From JAGNGI01 sp035448825 (lineage in GTDB: Bacteria; Fidelibacterota; UBA2242), in NCBI GenBank assembly GCA_035448825.1, contig DAOTJS010000012.1, positions 1 through 64,000 on the forward strand: a DNA stretch of 64,000 nucleotides, written 5' to 3'. Below, in pieces: positions 44,493 through 53,134 of the stretch; the first letter of the stretch is position 1; each line of letters begins with the position of its first letter. Made by a program: the position numbers and the translations under genes. Under the pieces are notes generated by a model, which searched no databases, was not told where the DNA came from, and worked only from the letters and a program-made list of their open reading frames with translations.

Positions 44493-45502
44493 AAAATAAA
44501 TCCAGCAGTTTTTGGAAAAAACTTTTTAGCCCGAAGACATTGTTTGCCTTTGCCATCAGTATTTTGGGACTTTACTTTGGTTTCCGTAAGTTTGACAGCG
44601 CTGAATTTTTAAATTACCTGCGCCTGACCAACCTCTGGATTTTTGGGTTGTCAATGGCGGTTATGATTTTTCTAGTCGTTTTACGTGGTTGGCGCTGGAA
44701 ATATTTGATTTTACCGATAAGCGATTTGCCTGTCAAGCAGGTTTTTGAGATGGAGATGATCGGTTATTTCGGCAATCATGTTTTTCCTTTTCGTTTAGGT
44801 GAAATTCTCCGGGCTTATGCTCTGAGTAAAACTCGAAATCTGCCGGTGAGTGCTATATTCGGGACCATTGTTTTGGAGCGGACTCTCGACGTTCTTACCT
44901 TTGTTATAGTTCTAATCAGCGGAGCCATTTTTTTCCCAGGTATGCCTAGCTGGGTTCGAACAAGTGGATTAATTAGTGGTTTGATTGTTTTAATTTTGTT
45001 AATTTTGTTATATATTTCGAAGCTAAATAAGGTTGCATTGAAAAGGTTTTTCATGCAAAAAATAAAAATGTCAGACAACAGTAAAATAAGCAAAACAATT
45101 AAAAGTTTTTGGCAGGGTTTGACGACCTTACAACAAACGCCACATTTGGGATTGATTATTTTTCAGTCTCTCTTGATTTGGACGATAAATATCGGCAATT
45201 TCTGGTTGATGGGCGCGTCTTTGCAGGTTTACTTCAATTTGTCTGCTTTATTATTGATTTTTTTTGTCACTTCTGCTATCATTTCGGTTCCGTCGGCTCC
45301 CGGCTACGTAGGAACCTATCATGCCGCTACGATTGGCATTCTGGTTTTTCTCGGGTTGGAATTATCGAAGGCACAAGCTGTGGCGGTCATAATGCACGCA
45401 GTTGGGTTCATTAGCCTAACCGCTTTGGGTTTAGTTTATTTTCTTAAATATCAGTTGAACTTCAAGAGTACAGTTGAAGTATATGTTGAGAAAGGAGCAT
45501 AG
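44489..45502 (+). CDS. Flippase-like integral membrane protein (UPF0104, lysylphosphatidylglycerol synthase TM family)
   Basis: A 337-residue polytopic protein with about eight transmembrane helices. It has the family features GWRWKYLILP, GYFGNHVFPFRLGEILRAY and a late SAPGYVGTYHAATIGILVFLG motif. The family is the membrane half of MprF without the aminoacyl transferase; such stand-alone proteins are thought to flip lipids or lipid-linked sugars. It overlaps lolA by four bases and precedes the Wzc-like kinase, so it may serve polysaccharide export, though the substrate is unknown. Confidence 0.85.
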   Translation: MKNKSSSFWKKLFSPKTLFAFAISILGLYFGFRKFDSAEFLNYLRLTNLWIFGLSMAVMIFLVVLRGWRWKYLILPISDLPVKQVFEMEMIGYFGNHVFPFRLGEILRAYALSKTRNLPVSAIFGTIVLERTLDVLTFVIVLISGAIFFPGMPSWVRTSGLISGLIVLILLILLYISKLNKVALKRFFMQKIKMSDNSKISKTIKSFWQGLTTLQQTPHLGLIIFQSLLIWTINIGNFWLMGASLQVYFNLSALLLIFFVTSAIISVPSAPGYVGTYHAATIGILVFLGLELSKAQAVAVIMHAVGFISLTALGLVYFLKYQLNFKSTVEVYVEKGA

Positions 45503-45511
45503 AATTAATCA

Positions 45512-47908
45512 ATGGAAACAATGAATGGAAACTCCAAAACAGGAATGCTAGAAAAGAGTTTTACTGAAACCGAAAAGGAAGTTTCGCTACAAGATTATTT
45601 TCGGATCATTTATCGTGGACGCTGGATCATCGGCATCACTTTTATTGTAGTAATGCTCCTCACGATTTACATTACTTTTACCACTCCACCGGAATATCAA
45701 GCAACTACAACGCTAATGCTCTCGGGCAGGGCCGCTTCTACCAGCGCTTTATTCCAGAATCCGCTGTTACCGATGAGTTATATGAAAGTCAATAACGAGA
45801 TAGAAGTGTTGAAAAGTACTGCTCTCGCTCGAAATGTAATCAAAGCCTTGCGTAATTCTCCCTATGCTGATAGCCTGTACATTTTAGGAACCAGAAATTA
45901 TCAAAAAAAAGGAGTGGGCTTAGGAGATCTACTGGGTGGCATAACTAGTGGATTACAGCAGATTTTTATGCCATCCAAAGAGGAAAATTTGTTGATAGCT
46001 GATACCTTAGATCGAGCTATTGTTAGAAATTTAATGGAATCGATGAAAGTCGAACCGATTCGCGAGACTGAGGCTATTCGGCTGACAATCTCGTCTATTG
46101 ACCCCAATGAAGCCGCTCTGATTGCTAATACGATAGCGAGTGAATATTATAAGACCGATTTGGAATATAACCTTGGGGAAGTAATCGAGATGAAAGACTT
46201 CCTGGAGGAACAGCTCGGGAAAATTGAATCCGATCTAAAGGAGTCGGAAGAGGCCTTGAAAGATTACCAGCGCCAGGAAGGTATTTTTGGCCTGGATGAA
46301 ACTGCCAAAATTTTGATAGACCAGCTTAGCACTTTTGAGGCTACCTATTATACCACCCTGGCAGATCTGAAAATTGCTCAGCAAACCCTCGAAAATCAGC
46401 AGAAAATGCTGACCGAGCGTGAACAATTGGTCATCCAGGATGCAGTCAATACCACTAATCCCTTTGTAGCTCAACTCCGGCAAAGTATTGCCGAAATGGA
46501 AGCCGAAAAAATCACCGTGATGACCGTTCAAGGATATAGTACTGATCACCCGGCTATCAAAGAGTTGGATAAAAGAATCACCGATTTGAAACAAAAATTA
46601 TTTAACGAAGCTGAAAAGATAACCAATTTGGGATTGACTCCGGCGGAACAGTCAAAAATTTCGGCCGAATTGCTCAATAAGGTAATAATGAGCAATATTG
46701 ATGTCATTTCCCTGGAAGCTAAAAGTAAGGAATATAAAAAATTAGTTGACCAATACTCGGCTAAACTCGACAGACTTCCGACCAGTACTCTCGAATATGC
46801 TCGTCTGGATCGCGAACGTCAGGTAAATGAAAAATATTATATTTTAATGAAAACGAAACTTCAAGAGTCTCGGATTACCGAAGCCAGTAAGATCAGTAAT
46901 GTACGCATTGTTGACCCGGCTATTCCACCTGAAAAACCGGTCAAACCCAAAAAGAAAATGAATTTGCTTTTAGGTTTATTTCTGGGACTGGGAGCCGGAC
47001 TCGGAATCGCATTTATCCGCGATTATCTTGATCATTCGATTAAATCTGGTGATGATTTACAGCGTTTAGGATTGACGGCAATAGCGATCATTCCTACCAT
47101 TGATGTCAAGAGCGCAGTCCAGAAAATAGGCAAAGTTTACAAGGATAAAAGCAACGGGGAGGAGGTTTTGGTCAAAGCGCGGCTGGTTTCTCACTATGAT
47201 CCTAAGTCAGCGGTTGCCGAAGCCTACCGCACTCTGCGCACTAATATCCAATTTATGAGCCCTGATCACCCGATCAAGAGTCTGCTCGTCACCAGTGCCG
47301 GTCCAGGCGATGGCAAATCCACTACGGTAATTAACGTCGCCATCACTTTTGCCAGTCTAGGGAAAAAAGTTCTGCTGATTGATGCCGACTTGCGTAAACC
47401 CATTCAACATAAAGTATTTGAATTTAAACGAGCTCCCGGTTTAACTCATCTATTGATTGAAAACTTGCCGGATGAAGAGGTAATTCATCAAACCGAAGTT
47501 CCCAACCTCGACTTGATAACTTGTGGTGATATTCCACCTAATCCGTCGGAGCTTTTAGCTTCTCAACGCCTTAAAAATTTCATGGAACGAGCGCGTGAAA
47601 AATACGACATAATCCTATTTGACACGCCACCAGTCATCGCAGTCACGGATGCGACCGTTCTATCGCAACTTACCGATGCAATTTTACTGGTGGTTAGAGC
47701 CGGTTCGACCGATCTGAGAGTCCTTGAGAGATCACTCGAGCTATTGAGACAGGTCAAAGCTAATCTGGTCGGAGCCATATTGAATGGAGTGAATATGTCA
47801 ACCGGCTATGATTCGTATTATTACTATTATCGCTATTACTATTACTATAGCGACACCGGCGCCAAGAAAAAGAAGGTATCACGTACCAGAAAACATCACC
47901 AAGCTTGA
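45512..47908 (+). CDS. wzc: Wzc-like polysaccharide co-polymerase with tyrosine kinase domain
   Basis: A 798-residue membrane kinase. An N-terminal Wzz chain-length domain is flanked by two transmembrane helices (about 35-55 and 485-505) with a long periplasmic coiled coil (about 230-450). The cytoplasmic BY-kinase domain has Walker A SAGPGDGKSTTV (about 595-606), Walker A' LLIDADLRKP and Walker B ILFDTPPV. The tail holds a dense run of about twelve tyrosines in twenty residues (47813-47850), the autophosphorylation cluster. It opens the polysaccharide region, although no wza or wzy is seen here. Confidence 0.92.
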   Translation: METMNGNSKTGMLEKSFTETEKEVSLQDYFRIIYRGRWIIGITFIVVMLLTIYITFTTPPEYQATTTLMLSGRAASTSALFQNPLLPMSYMKVNNEIEVLKSTALARNVIKALRNSPYADSLYILGTRNYQKKGVGLGDLLGGITSGLQQIFMPSKEENLLIADTLDRAIVRNLMESMKVEPIRETEAIRLTISSIDPNEAALIANTIASEYYKTDLEYNLGEVIEMKDFLEEQLGKIESDLKESEEALKDYQRQEGIFGLDETAKILIDQLSTFEATYYTTLADLKIAQQTLENQQKMLTEREQLVIQDAVNTTNPFVAQLRQSIAEMEAEKITVMTVQGYSTDHPAIKELDKRITDLKQKLFNEAEKITNLGLTPAEQSKISAELLNKVIMSNIDVISLEAKSKEYKKLVDQYSAKLDRLPTSTLEYARLDRERQVNEKYYILMKTKLQESRITEASKISNVRIVDPAIPPEKPVKPKKKMNLLLGLFLGLGAGLGIAFIRDYLDHSIKSGDDLQRLGLTAIAIIPTIDVKSAVQKIGKVYKDKSNGEEVLVKARLVSHYDPKSAVAEAYRTLRTNIQFMSPDHPIKSLLVTSAGPGDGKSTTVINVAITFASLGKKVLLIDADLRKPIQHKVFEFKRAPGLTHLLIENLPDEEVIHQTEVPNLDLITCGDIPPNPSELLASQRLKNFMERAREKYDIILFDTPPVIAVTDATVLSQLTDAILLVVRAGSTDLRVLERSLELLRQVKANLVGAILNGVNMSTGYDSYYYYYRYYYYYSDTGAKKKKVSRTRKHHQA

Positions 47909-47970
47909 TAATTTTTAAGCTGGATAGCCGATTGACAACTAGATTCATTTTTTGATTCCGATAATCAATT

Positions 47971-48780
47971 ATGTCGGGAAGGACTGAAGCAGGAGATTTC
48001 CCCCTAATAGCGGAACCTGATCATATTTATAATGTTGATTGCGTTGTCGGTATGCAAAAAATACCGAAAGATTTTGTTGATTTGATAATTACCGATCCGC
48101 CATTTGCGATTAATTTCAAAGCCCAGCGAAATAATTATCATAGAACCCAGTCGCGAGTATTGGAAGGGTACACTGAAATTCCAGCGGATGAATATTTGGA
48201 TTTTACGCTTAAATGGATGCCCCAAGCTTATCGGATATTGAAACCGAGCGGAAGTATGTACGTATTTTCTGGTTGGAACAATCTAAAGGAAGTTTTGATC
48301 GCGCTGGATCAAGTTGGTTTCGTGACCGTCAATCACCTAATCTGGCAATATCAGTTTGGAGTAGTAACTCGAAGGCGCTTTGTCACTTCCCATTATCACT
48401 GTTTATATGTCTGTAAAAACGATCGCTTGCGAAAATTCTTTCCCTATAGCCGATTTGATAAAAACGCTCGCGATTTATCCGGATCGAGTCTGCATTACCG
48501 CGATAAAGAAGATGTCTGGTATATCAAACGCGAATACTGGACCGGTAAGGAAAAAACTCCTACCAAATTACCAGCGGAAGTCATCAAAAAAATCCTGCAA
48601 TATTCAACTGATGAAGGCGATTTAGTGTGTGATCCGTTTCTGGGATCGGGACAGGTTGCAGTGGTAAGTAAAATGTTAAAACGTCGTTACCTCGGCTTTG
48701 AGATTAATCCGGTTTATTATGAATTTGCTTTGAAAAGATTGATGCCTGACGATGGTCTTTCTGATAGACAGTCGGTTTGA
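47971..48780 (+). CDS. DNA methyltransferase, beta class (N4-cytosine or N6-adenine)
   Basis: A 269-residue methyltransferase with motif IV first (ITDPPF, residues 40-45) and the S-adenosylmethionine motif last (DPFLGSGQVAV, about 226-236), the order of beta-class enzymes such as CcrM. LPAEVIKKILQYSTDEGDLVCD before motif I is typical, shown here in part. No restriction endonuclease gene lies beside it, so it is an orphan enzyme by context, perhaps regulatory or epigenetic. The recognition site cannot be read from sequence. Confidence 0.88.
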   Translation: MSGRTEAGDFPLIAEPDHIYNVDCVVGMQKIPKDFVDLIITDPPFAINFKAQRNNYHRTQSRVLEGYTEIPADEYLDFTLKWMPQAYRILKPSGSMYVFSGWNNLKEVLIALDQVGFVTVNHLIWQYQFGVVTRRRFVTSHYHCLYVCKNDRLRKFFPYSRFDKNARDLSGSSLHYRDKEDVWYIKREYWTGKEKTPTKLPAEVIKKILQYSTDEGDLVCDPFLGSGQVAVVSKMLKRRYLGFEINPVYYEFALKRLMPDDGLSDRQSV

Positions 48781-48906
48781 ATTGACAGATTTTATAAATG
48801 ACTACGGTTTTAGCCGACTTTCAATAATCTATAATCCTTTTTTGTACTTTTCATTGCAATAATTTTTACCTGCTTTTCTGTTTGGTTATGGATATATTCC
48901 TGAACG

Positions 48907-50052
48907 ATGAATGCTGAGAATAAGTTTTTAAGGACAGTTTGCAGGGTAGCTCTAAACGAAACAGAGCACCAAATTGTAGTTGATGATTCCGTTTTCGATG
49001 AAGACAAACTCTATAATCTCGGATTATATCATCAGATTATACCCCTAATTGCCGATTATCGTACAATTCTATCTCAAATTTTCCCGGCGCTCTCGGACGC
49101 ATTTTTCGAAAAATGCCGACTTAATGCTTTAGAAAGTGCCGGAAGAATGATAATTTTTGAAAAATTTCTGGCTAACATCGCTCAATTATTTTGTACGGCA
49201 GGCATTGAATACCGGTTAATCAAGGGACCGGTCTTAGCGTATGAATTGTATGAGTTTCCTTATCAGCGCCCTTTTGGTGATCTGGATATTTTAATTCAGC
49301 CTGAATCACTGGAAAAAGTGCATACGATTTTAGGCGAATTAAGCTGTGATCTGGATGATGACCTCTACATTAATTTTCCGGATGAAATCATCAAGAAGTA
49401 TGGATTTGCTCGCCATTATATTTCGGTAAAGAATCCCTTGGTAGCGATTGATGTGCACATCAGTCTGAGCAGTCGTCTGCACCCGTTTCAGTTCGATCTG
49501 GCTGACTTTTGGTCGCATTCAAGGCCATTCAAGATTGGCGATCGCGAATATCAGACCTTTGATTGGCCCCATCAAGCTCTTTATTTGCTATATCACGCAT
49601 TTAAACATTATTACTTTAAGTTAATCTGGATTATTGACTGCCGTCAAAATTTGAGGTTGCCTGATTTTGATAAATCCAGTCTCCTGTATTTGCTCAAGAA
49701 ATATAACCTAACCCGTCTTTGGAATATTTATACCCAGATCTCATCTGATCTTTGGAATGACTCGCCGCAACTGTTGGAATCACGTGAAATAAAATGTACA
49801 GGGGTATCTAGTAAGATAAATACCGAAATGATTTTACAGGGTGGTTTGCATACCTCGCTGGCGCGAGCGCGAATGTTACTGCCGATGATCTATTTATCGA
49901 AGTTATCTCAGAAAATTGCCTATTTAGGGCGGCAAATGTTTCCGCCGCGCGATGTTGTATGGGATTTTTACACCTCACCGGATTTGAAGCCAACCTGGCG
50001 TAATTACTTGAGGCTCCGATACAAAGCGATTTGTGAACTTTTCAGAAAATAA
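48907..50052 (+). CDS. Nucleotidyltransferase family protein (NTP_transf_5-like)
   Basis: A 381-residue protein of the uncharacterised nucleotidyltransferase family often found in capsule and O-antigen regions. The signature is YRLIKGPVLAYELY (conserved KG), then RPFGDLDILI with metal-binding Asp125 and Asp127, and a third acidic strand (LVAIDVHISLS). The C-terminal half is helical. A duplicated copy of its last 23 codons lies 185 bases downstream. The substrate is unknown; peptide or sugar adenylylation has been suggested for the family. Confidence 0.8.
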   Translation: MNAENKFLRTVCRVALNETEHQIVVDDSVFDEDKLYNLGLYHQIIPLIADYRTILSQIFPALSDAFFEKCRLNALESAGRMIIFEKFLANIAQLFCTAGIEYRLIKGPVLAYELYEFPYQRPFGDLDILIQPESLEKVHTILGELSCDLDDDLYINFPDEIIKKYGFARHYISVKNPLVAIDVHISLSSRLHPFQFDLADFWSHSRPFKIGDREYQTFDWPHQALYLLYHAFKHYYFKLIWIIDCRQNLRLPDFDKSSLLYLLKKYNLTRLWNIYTQISSDLWNDSPQLLESREIKCTGVSSKINTEMILQGGLHTSLARARMLLPMIYLSKLSQKIAYLGRQMFPPRDVVWDFYTSPDLKPTWRNYLRLRYKAICELFRK

Positions 50053-50120
50053 TCCGGCACAAATATTTTGATTTAAAAATGTATCAAAATACCATCAATA
50101 AGAGGAGAAAAAGTACATGC

Positions 50121-50224
50121 AAAACCAATTTCCGACCCGCCGCAAGTGGGGCTAAATTGGTTTTGGCACATCGTGACCGATAAAACCAATTTGGCTTCAC
50201 TTCGTTTCGCTGAAAATTGGTTTT
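50121..50224 (+). repeat. Two tandem AAAACCAATTT hairpins
   Basis: AAAACCAATTT at 50121-50131 pairs perfectly with AAATTGGTTTT at 50154-50164. The same arms occur again at 50182-50192 and 50214-50224. The loops (22 and 21 bases, GC-rich) differ: the first contains GACCCGCCGCAAGTGGGG, the second GCTTCACTTCGTTTCGCTG. Same arms with unrelated loops suggests a recurring palindromic element rather than a simple duplication. A shorter relative (AAACCAAT/ATTGGTTT) lies at 5053-5076. Confidence 0.8.
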
Positions 50225-50236
50225 CACAATTCGCCG

Positions 50237-50308
50237 AATTTAAAGCCAACCTGGCGTAATTATTTGAAGCTACGATGCAAGGCAGTATCAGAACTTTTCA
50301 AAGAGTAG
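50237..50308 (+). pseudogene. Tail fragment of a second nucleotidyltransferase gene
   Basis: The reading frame NLKPTWRNYLKLRCKAVSE then LFKE and a stop mirrors the last 23 codons of the gene at 48907-50052 (DLKPTWRNYLRLRYKAICELFRK). Most base differences are synonymous or conservative, so the fragment diverged as coding sequence before it was cut off. The upstream part has been replaced by the AAAACCAATTT hairpins. Confidence 0.75.
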
Positions 50309-50649
50309 TTCGGCGGAAACTTCTTGAAATTTTACCGAAGACTTAATTGCAGGTAGCAAATTTTGACGATCTATATCAATTAATTTATTGTTAAGTCAAT
50401 TTTTTATATTGGAATTAACGTTAATTTTCTTAAAATTACCTTGTTTGAGTGATATTGAGATTCGTAGGTAATCTTTGTAATGGATAAAAACCTCTAACCC
50501 CTTTTATTTTTTGATTTTGGAAGTTGGTGATTACTAATAGTTATGGTGAATATTGTGCTTTTGTGAGCGAAATCACGACAGCAGTTTGGTAATTAGTCCA
50601 AAATAGTCTGAAATTAGAGCGGATATATTTTTTTGACCTCGTCGCTAAC

Positions 50650-50664
50650 TGTAGTTGACGGGGC
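50650..50664 (+). repeat. 15-base GC-rich repeat TGTAGTTGACGGGGC, copy 1
   Basis: Identical to 56914-56928. Both copies are preceded by GTCGCT at a similar distance and followed by a GCCAT(T/A) end, so the shared element is about 35 bases with a variable middle. Both lie in long AT-rich spacers of the polysaccharide region. Confidence 0.75.
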
Positions 50665-50772
50665 GGAGCCATTGGGGAGAATCATTAATTCAGGATTGGG
50701 TTATAGTTTTAATCATAGGAAAATAAAAGATTTACATTTTATTAGTTTGATTAATCTATCTGGGGAAAAAAT

Positions 50773-51906
50773 ATGAAAGTACCTCTACTCGATTTGAAAG
50801 CCCAGTTGAATACAATTCGCCCTGAAATGCTAAGTGCCATTACTGCGGTATTGGATTCAACGCAATATATAATAGGCCCACCAGTAGCTGATCTCGAGGG
50901 AAATATTGCCGATTATTGCGGAGTGAAATATGCCGTTGGAGTAAGCTCCGGAACCGATGCTTTGTTAGTTGCTTTAATGGCTTTGGATGTCAAACCCGGC
51001 GATCTGGTCATTACGACGCCTTATTCTTTTTTTGCGACGGCTGGAGTCATCGCTCGTTTGGGAGCCCGCCCGATTTTTGTGGATATTGATTCTCGTACTT
51101 TCAATCTCGACCCAAACCAACTGCACGATTGGTTTATCAATAATTCAAAACAAGTCAATAAGGTTAAGGCGATTATCCCGGTTCATCTATATGGTCAGTG
51201 TGCCGATCTCGATCCGATTTTAGAAATTGCGGGAAAATACAATATTTCGGTGATCGAAGACGCAGCTCAGGCGATCGGAGCTCGATATCCGTCCAAAAAT
51301 GGTCTTAAAAAAGCCGGTTCGATGGGTAAAATGGGTTGCTTTTCCTTTTTTCCAACTAAAAACCTGGGGGGAATCGGCGACGGTGGAATGGTTGTTTCCA
51401 ATGATCCAGCTATGGCTGAGAAATTAATCAAACTGCGTAATCATGGTTCCCATCCGAAATATTACCATTCGTTAATTGGCGGTAACTTTCGGCTGGACAC
51501 GATCCAAGCCGCGGCGTTATTGGTGAAATTACCACATCTGGAAAGCTGGCATCAGGCCCGTCAAAAGCATGCCGAATATTACGATAAAGCTTTTAACGAT
51601 TCAGTTATCAAAACGCCGTATATTGCTTATCAAAGATCCTACCATATTTATAATCAGTATGTCATTATGGTGCCAGATAAAAGGAATGAACTGCGTCAAT
51701 ATTTGGCTGACAATGAAATCGGCACTGAAGTCTATTACCCGGTACCGTTCCATCTGCAGGAATGTTTTAAGTACCTTGGTTATAAGTCTGGCGATTTTCC
51801 CCATAGCGAATATGCCGCCAACCATTCCCTGGCTCTGCCAATCTATCCGGAGTTGACGGAAGAGATGCAAGCCTATGTGGTGGAGAAGGTTCTTAAGTTC
51901 TATTAA
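50773..51906 (+). CDS. wbpE: PLP-dependent sugar aminotransferase (DegT/DnrJ/EryC1 family), WbpE-like
   Basis: A 377-residue aminotransferase whose Schiff-base lysine is Lys196 in FFPTKNLGG. It also has SSGTDALLVALMALDVKPGD, IPVHLYGQCAD and VIEDAAQAIGA. In the WbpABDE pathway this enzyme converts UDP-3-keto-GlcNAcA to the 3-amino sugar with glutamate as donor. The assignment to that step rests on close family resemblance and on the presence of all three partner genes within the next 5 kb, each separated from the next by a four-helix-bundle cassette. GGGG upstream serves as a weak ribosome-binding site. Confidence 0.82.
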   Translation: MKVPLLDLKAQLNTIRPEMLSAITAVLDSTQYIIGPPVADLEGNIADYCGVKYAVGVSSGTDALLVALMALDVKPGDLVITTPYSFFATAGVIARLGARPIFVDIDSRTFNLDPNQLHDWFINNSKQVNKVKAIIPVHLYGQCADLDPILEIAGKYNISVIEDAAQAIGARYPSKNGLKKAGSMGKMGCFSFFPTKNLGGIGDGGMVVSNDPAMAEKLIKLRNHGSHPKYYHSLIGGNFRLDTIQAAALLVKLPHLESWHQARQKHAEYYDKAFNDSVIKTPYIAYQRSYHIYNQYVIMVPDKRNELRQYLADNEIGTEVYYPVPFHLQECFKYLGYKSGDFPHSEYAANHSLALPIYPELTEEMQAYVVEKVLKFY

Positions 51907-51941
51907 GTGCCCTCAAGAAAGTGAAGAATAAGAGAGCGCGG

Positions 51942-51965
51942 ATGCATGATTGCATGGTTGCATGG
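51942..51965 (+). repeat. Left arm of four-helix-bundle cassette 1 (octamer-like units)
   Basis: ATGCATGATTGCATG at 51942-51956 is the exact reverse complement of 52439-52453 on the far side of the gene at 52000. The arm continues as repeats of a degenerate 8-base unit (TGCATGRT). It lies 35 bases upstream of the gene. Confidence 0.9.
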
Positions 51966-51999
51966 GTATATAAATATCAAGAGTTAAGTTAAATGAATA

Positions 52000-52419
52000 A
52001 TGTCAGAAGTGACTTCCCTGCGCAAGAATATCAATCGCGGCTTTCGGAAATTAGACATTTGGCAACTTTCAATCGGGTATTACAAATTAATTGTGGAAAT
52101 ATTATCCAAGTGCGAATTAATCCCCTTTAAAGTCAAAGCCCAAATTGAAGATTCAGCTTTATCTATTTCATCAAACATCGCCGAAGGTTATGCCCGTCGT
52201 ACGTTAAAAGAAAATCTCAGATTCAATGAAATAGCTCTGAGTTCGTCTGCTGAGAATTGTTCACAATTGCATGCTTTGAAGGAATCAGGGCAAATTTCAG
52301 GGACTGAGTTTGAATTGTTAGATGCTAAATTGTATGAAGTCGAAAATAAAATTATTCGGATGAACAAAGCATTAATCAAAAAAATGAAAGATGGTGGAAA
52401 CTGGACATCGGATTACTAA
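52000..52419 (+). CDS. Four-helix bundle protein (S23 / 23S rRNA IVS family), cassette 1
   Basis: A 139-residue all-helical protein of the S23 family, first known from intervening sequences in 23S rRNA of Leptospira and related to the Avd protein of diversity-generating retroelements. The family pattern is visible: FRKLDIWQLSIGYYKLIV, then IEDSALSISSNIAEGYARR and RFNEIALSSSAE. It does not lie in rRNA here but between wbpE and wbpD. An exact 15-base inverted repeat encloses it (51942-51956 and 52439-52453). Basic helices suggest nucleic-acid binding; the function is not known. Confidence 0.9.
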   Translation: MSEVTSLRKNINRGFRKLDIWQLSIGYYKLIVEILSKCELIPFKVKAQIEDSALSISSNIAEGYARRTLKENLRFNEIALSSSAENCSQLHALKESGQISGTEFELLDAKLYEVENKIIRMNKALIKKMKDGGNWTSDY

Positions 52420-52431
52420 TTCGCCTAAGTT

Positions 52432-52470
52432 ATTCATTCATGCAATCATGCATTCATTCAATTATGCAAC
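52432..52470 (+). repeat. Right arm of cassette 1
   Basis: CATGCAATCATGCAT (52439-52453) with flanking TTCATTCA and ATTATGCAAC units is the reverse complement of the left arm. Like all right arms here it is C-rich and G-poor. It ends 15 bases before wbpD. Confidence 0.9.
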
Positions 52471-52485
52471 TAAACGGACTTTACT

Positions 52486-53058
52486 ATGAAATATTTCGTT
52501 CACGAATCCAGTTATATTGATGATAATGTCGAGATCGGTGAAGGCACCAAAATCTGGCACTTCTGCCATATTCAATCCGGTGCGAAAATCGGTCGTGGCT
52601 GTTCGATTGGGCAGAATGTCAACGTCGGTAACAACGTCGTGATCGGCAATTTTGTAAAAATTCAGAATAACGTTTCGGTCTATGAAGGTGTAACTCTCGA
52701 GGACTATGTGTTTTGCGGGCCTTCGATGGTTTTTACGAATGTGATTGATCCGCGTTGTAAATATCCCCAAAGAGGTGCCGAATTTTATCATAAAACTTTA
52801 GTCAAGGAAGGGGCTTCAATCGGCGCTAATGCTACAATTATTTGTGGAAATATAATCGGATGCCACGCTTTTATTGGAGCCGGAGCAGTAGTGACGAAAG
52901 ATGTGCCTGATTATGCCTTAATGGTCGGAGTTCCGGCGCGTCAAGTCGGCTGGGCTTGCGAATGCGGCGCAATTCTACCAAAATTTGAGAAAGAGGTCAA
53001 ATGTCCGCGCTGTGGGTTGGAATATACATTGGGGAATATGAAGTTGTTAAGAAAGTGA
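52486..53058 (+). CDS. wbpD: Sugar N-acetyltransferase (left-handed beta helix), WbpD-like
   Basis: A 190-residue hexapeptide-repeat acetyltransferase. Repeats of the [IV]Gxx type run from about residue 8 to 150 (VEIGEGTKIWHFCHIQSGAKIG). The QNVNVGNNVVIG, NNVSVYEGV and FCGPSMVFTNV blocks closely match WbpD, which acetylates the 3-amino group of UDP-GlcNAc3NA. The C-terminus adds a small zinc-ribbon-like segment (CECG...CPRCG), seen in some relatives. It lies between cassettes 1 and 2. Confidence 0.85.
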   Translation: MKYFVHESSYIDDNVEIGEGTKIWHFCHIQSGAKIGRGCSIGQNVNVGNNVVIGNFVKIQNNVSVYEGVTLEDYVFCGPSMVFTNVIDPRCKYPQRGAEFYHKTLVKEGASIGANATIICGNIIGCHAFIGAGAVVTKDVPDYALMVGVPARQVGWACECGAILPKFEKEVKCPRCGLEYTLGNMKLLRK

Positions 53059-53060
53059 AT

Positions 53061-53120
53061 GATGGTTGTACTGTGGTTGTACGATGGTTGTACAGTAGTT
53101 ATACAATGGTTGAACAATCG
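53061..53120 (+). repeat. Left arm of cassette 2 (about 11-base GGTTGTAC units)
   Basis: Five degenerate units of the form (A/G)TGGTTGTACxx begin just after the wbpD stop. About 24 of 27 bases in the last part (GTTGTACAGTAGTTATACAA...) match the reverse complement of the right arm at 53576-53640. The arm ends 15 bases before the gene. Confidence 0.88.
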
Positions 53121-53134
53121 CAATTGTTTATCTG

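Larger units (their letters stand above)
50053..50772. other. 720-base spacer with hairpins, gene-tail copy and GC element
   Basis: The spacer holds two tandem hairpins (50121-50224), the degenerate tail of a second nucleotidyltransferase gene (50237-50308), and a GC-rich 15-base element at 50650-50664 that recurs at 56914-56928. The remaining AT-rich sequence shows no coding signal and no clear promoter. Confidence 0.7.

Noticed and set aside
48810..49007. Minus-strand 65-codon frame overlapping the nucleotidyltransferase start, ending VKIIAMKSTKKDYRLLKVG
   Set aside because: The part outside the known gene has a plausible protein-like composition and may be a remnant, but I recognise no family and half the frame is antisense to a confident gene.
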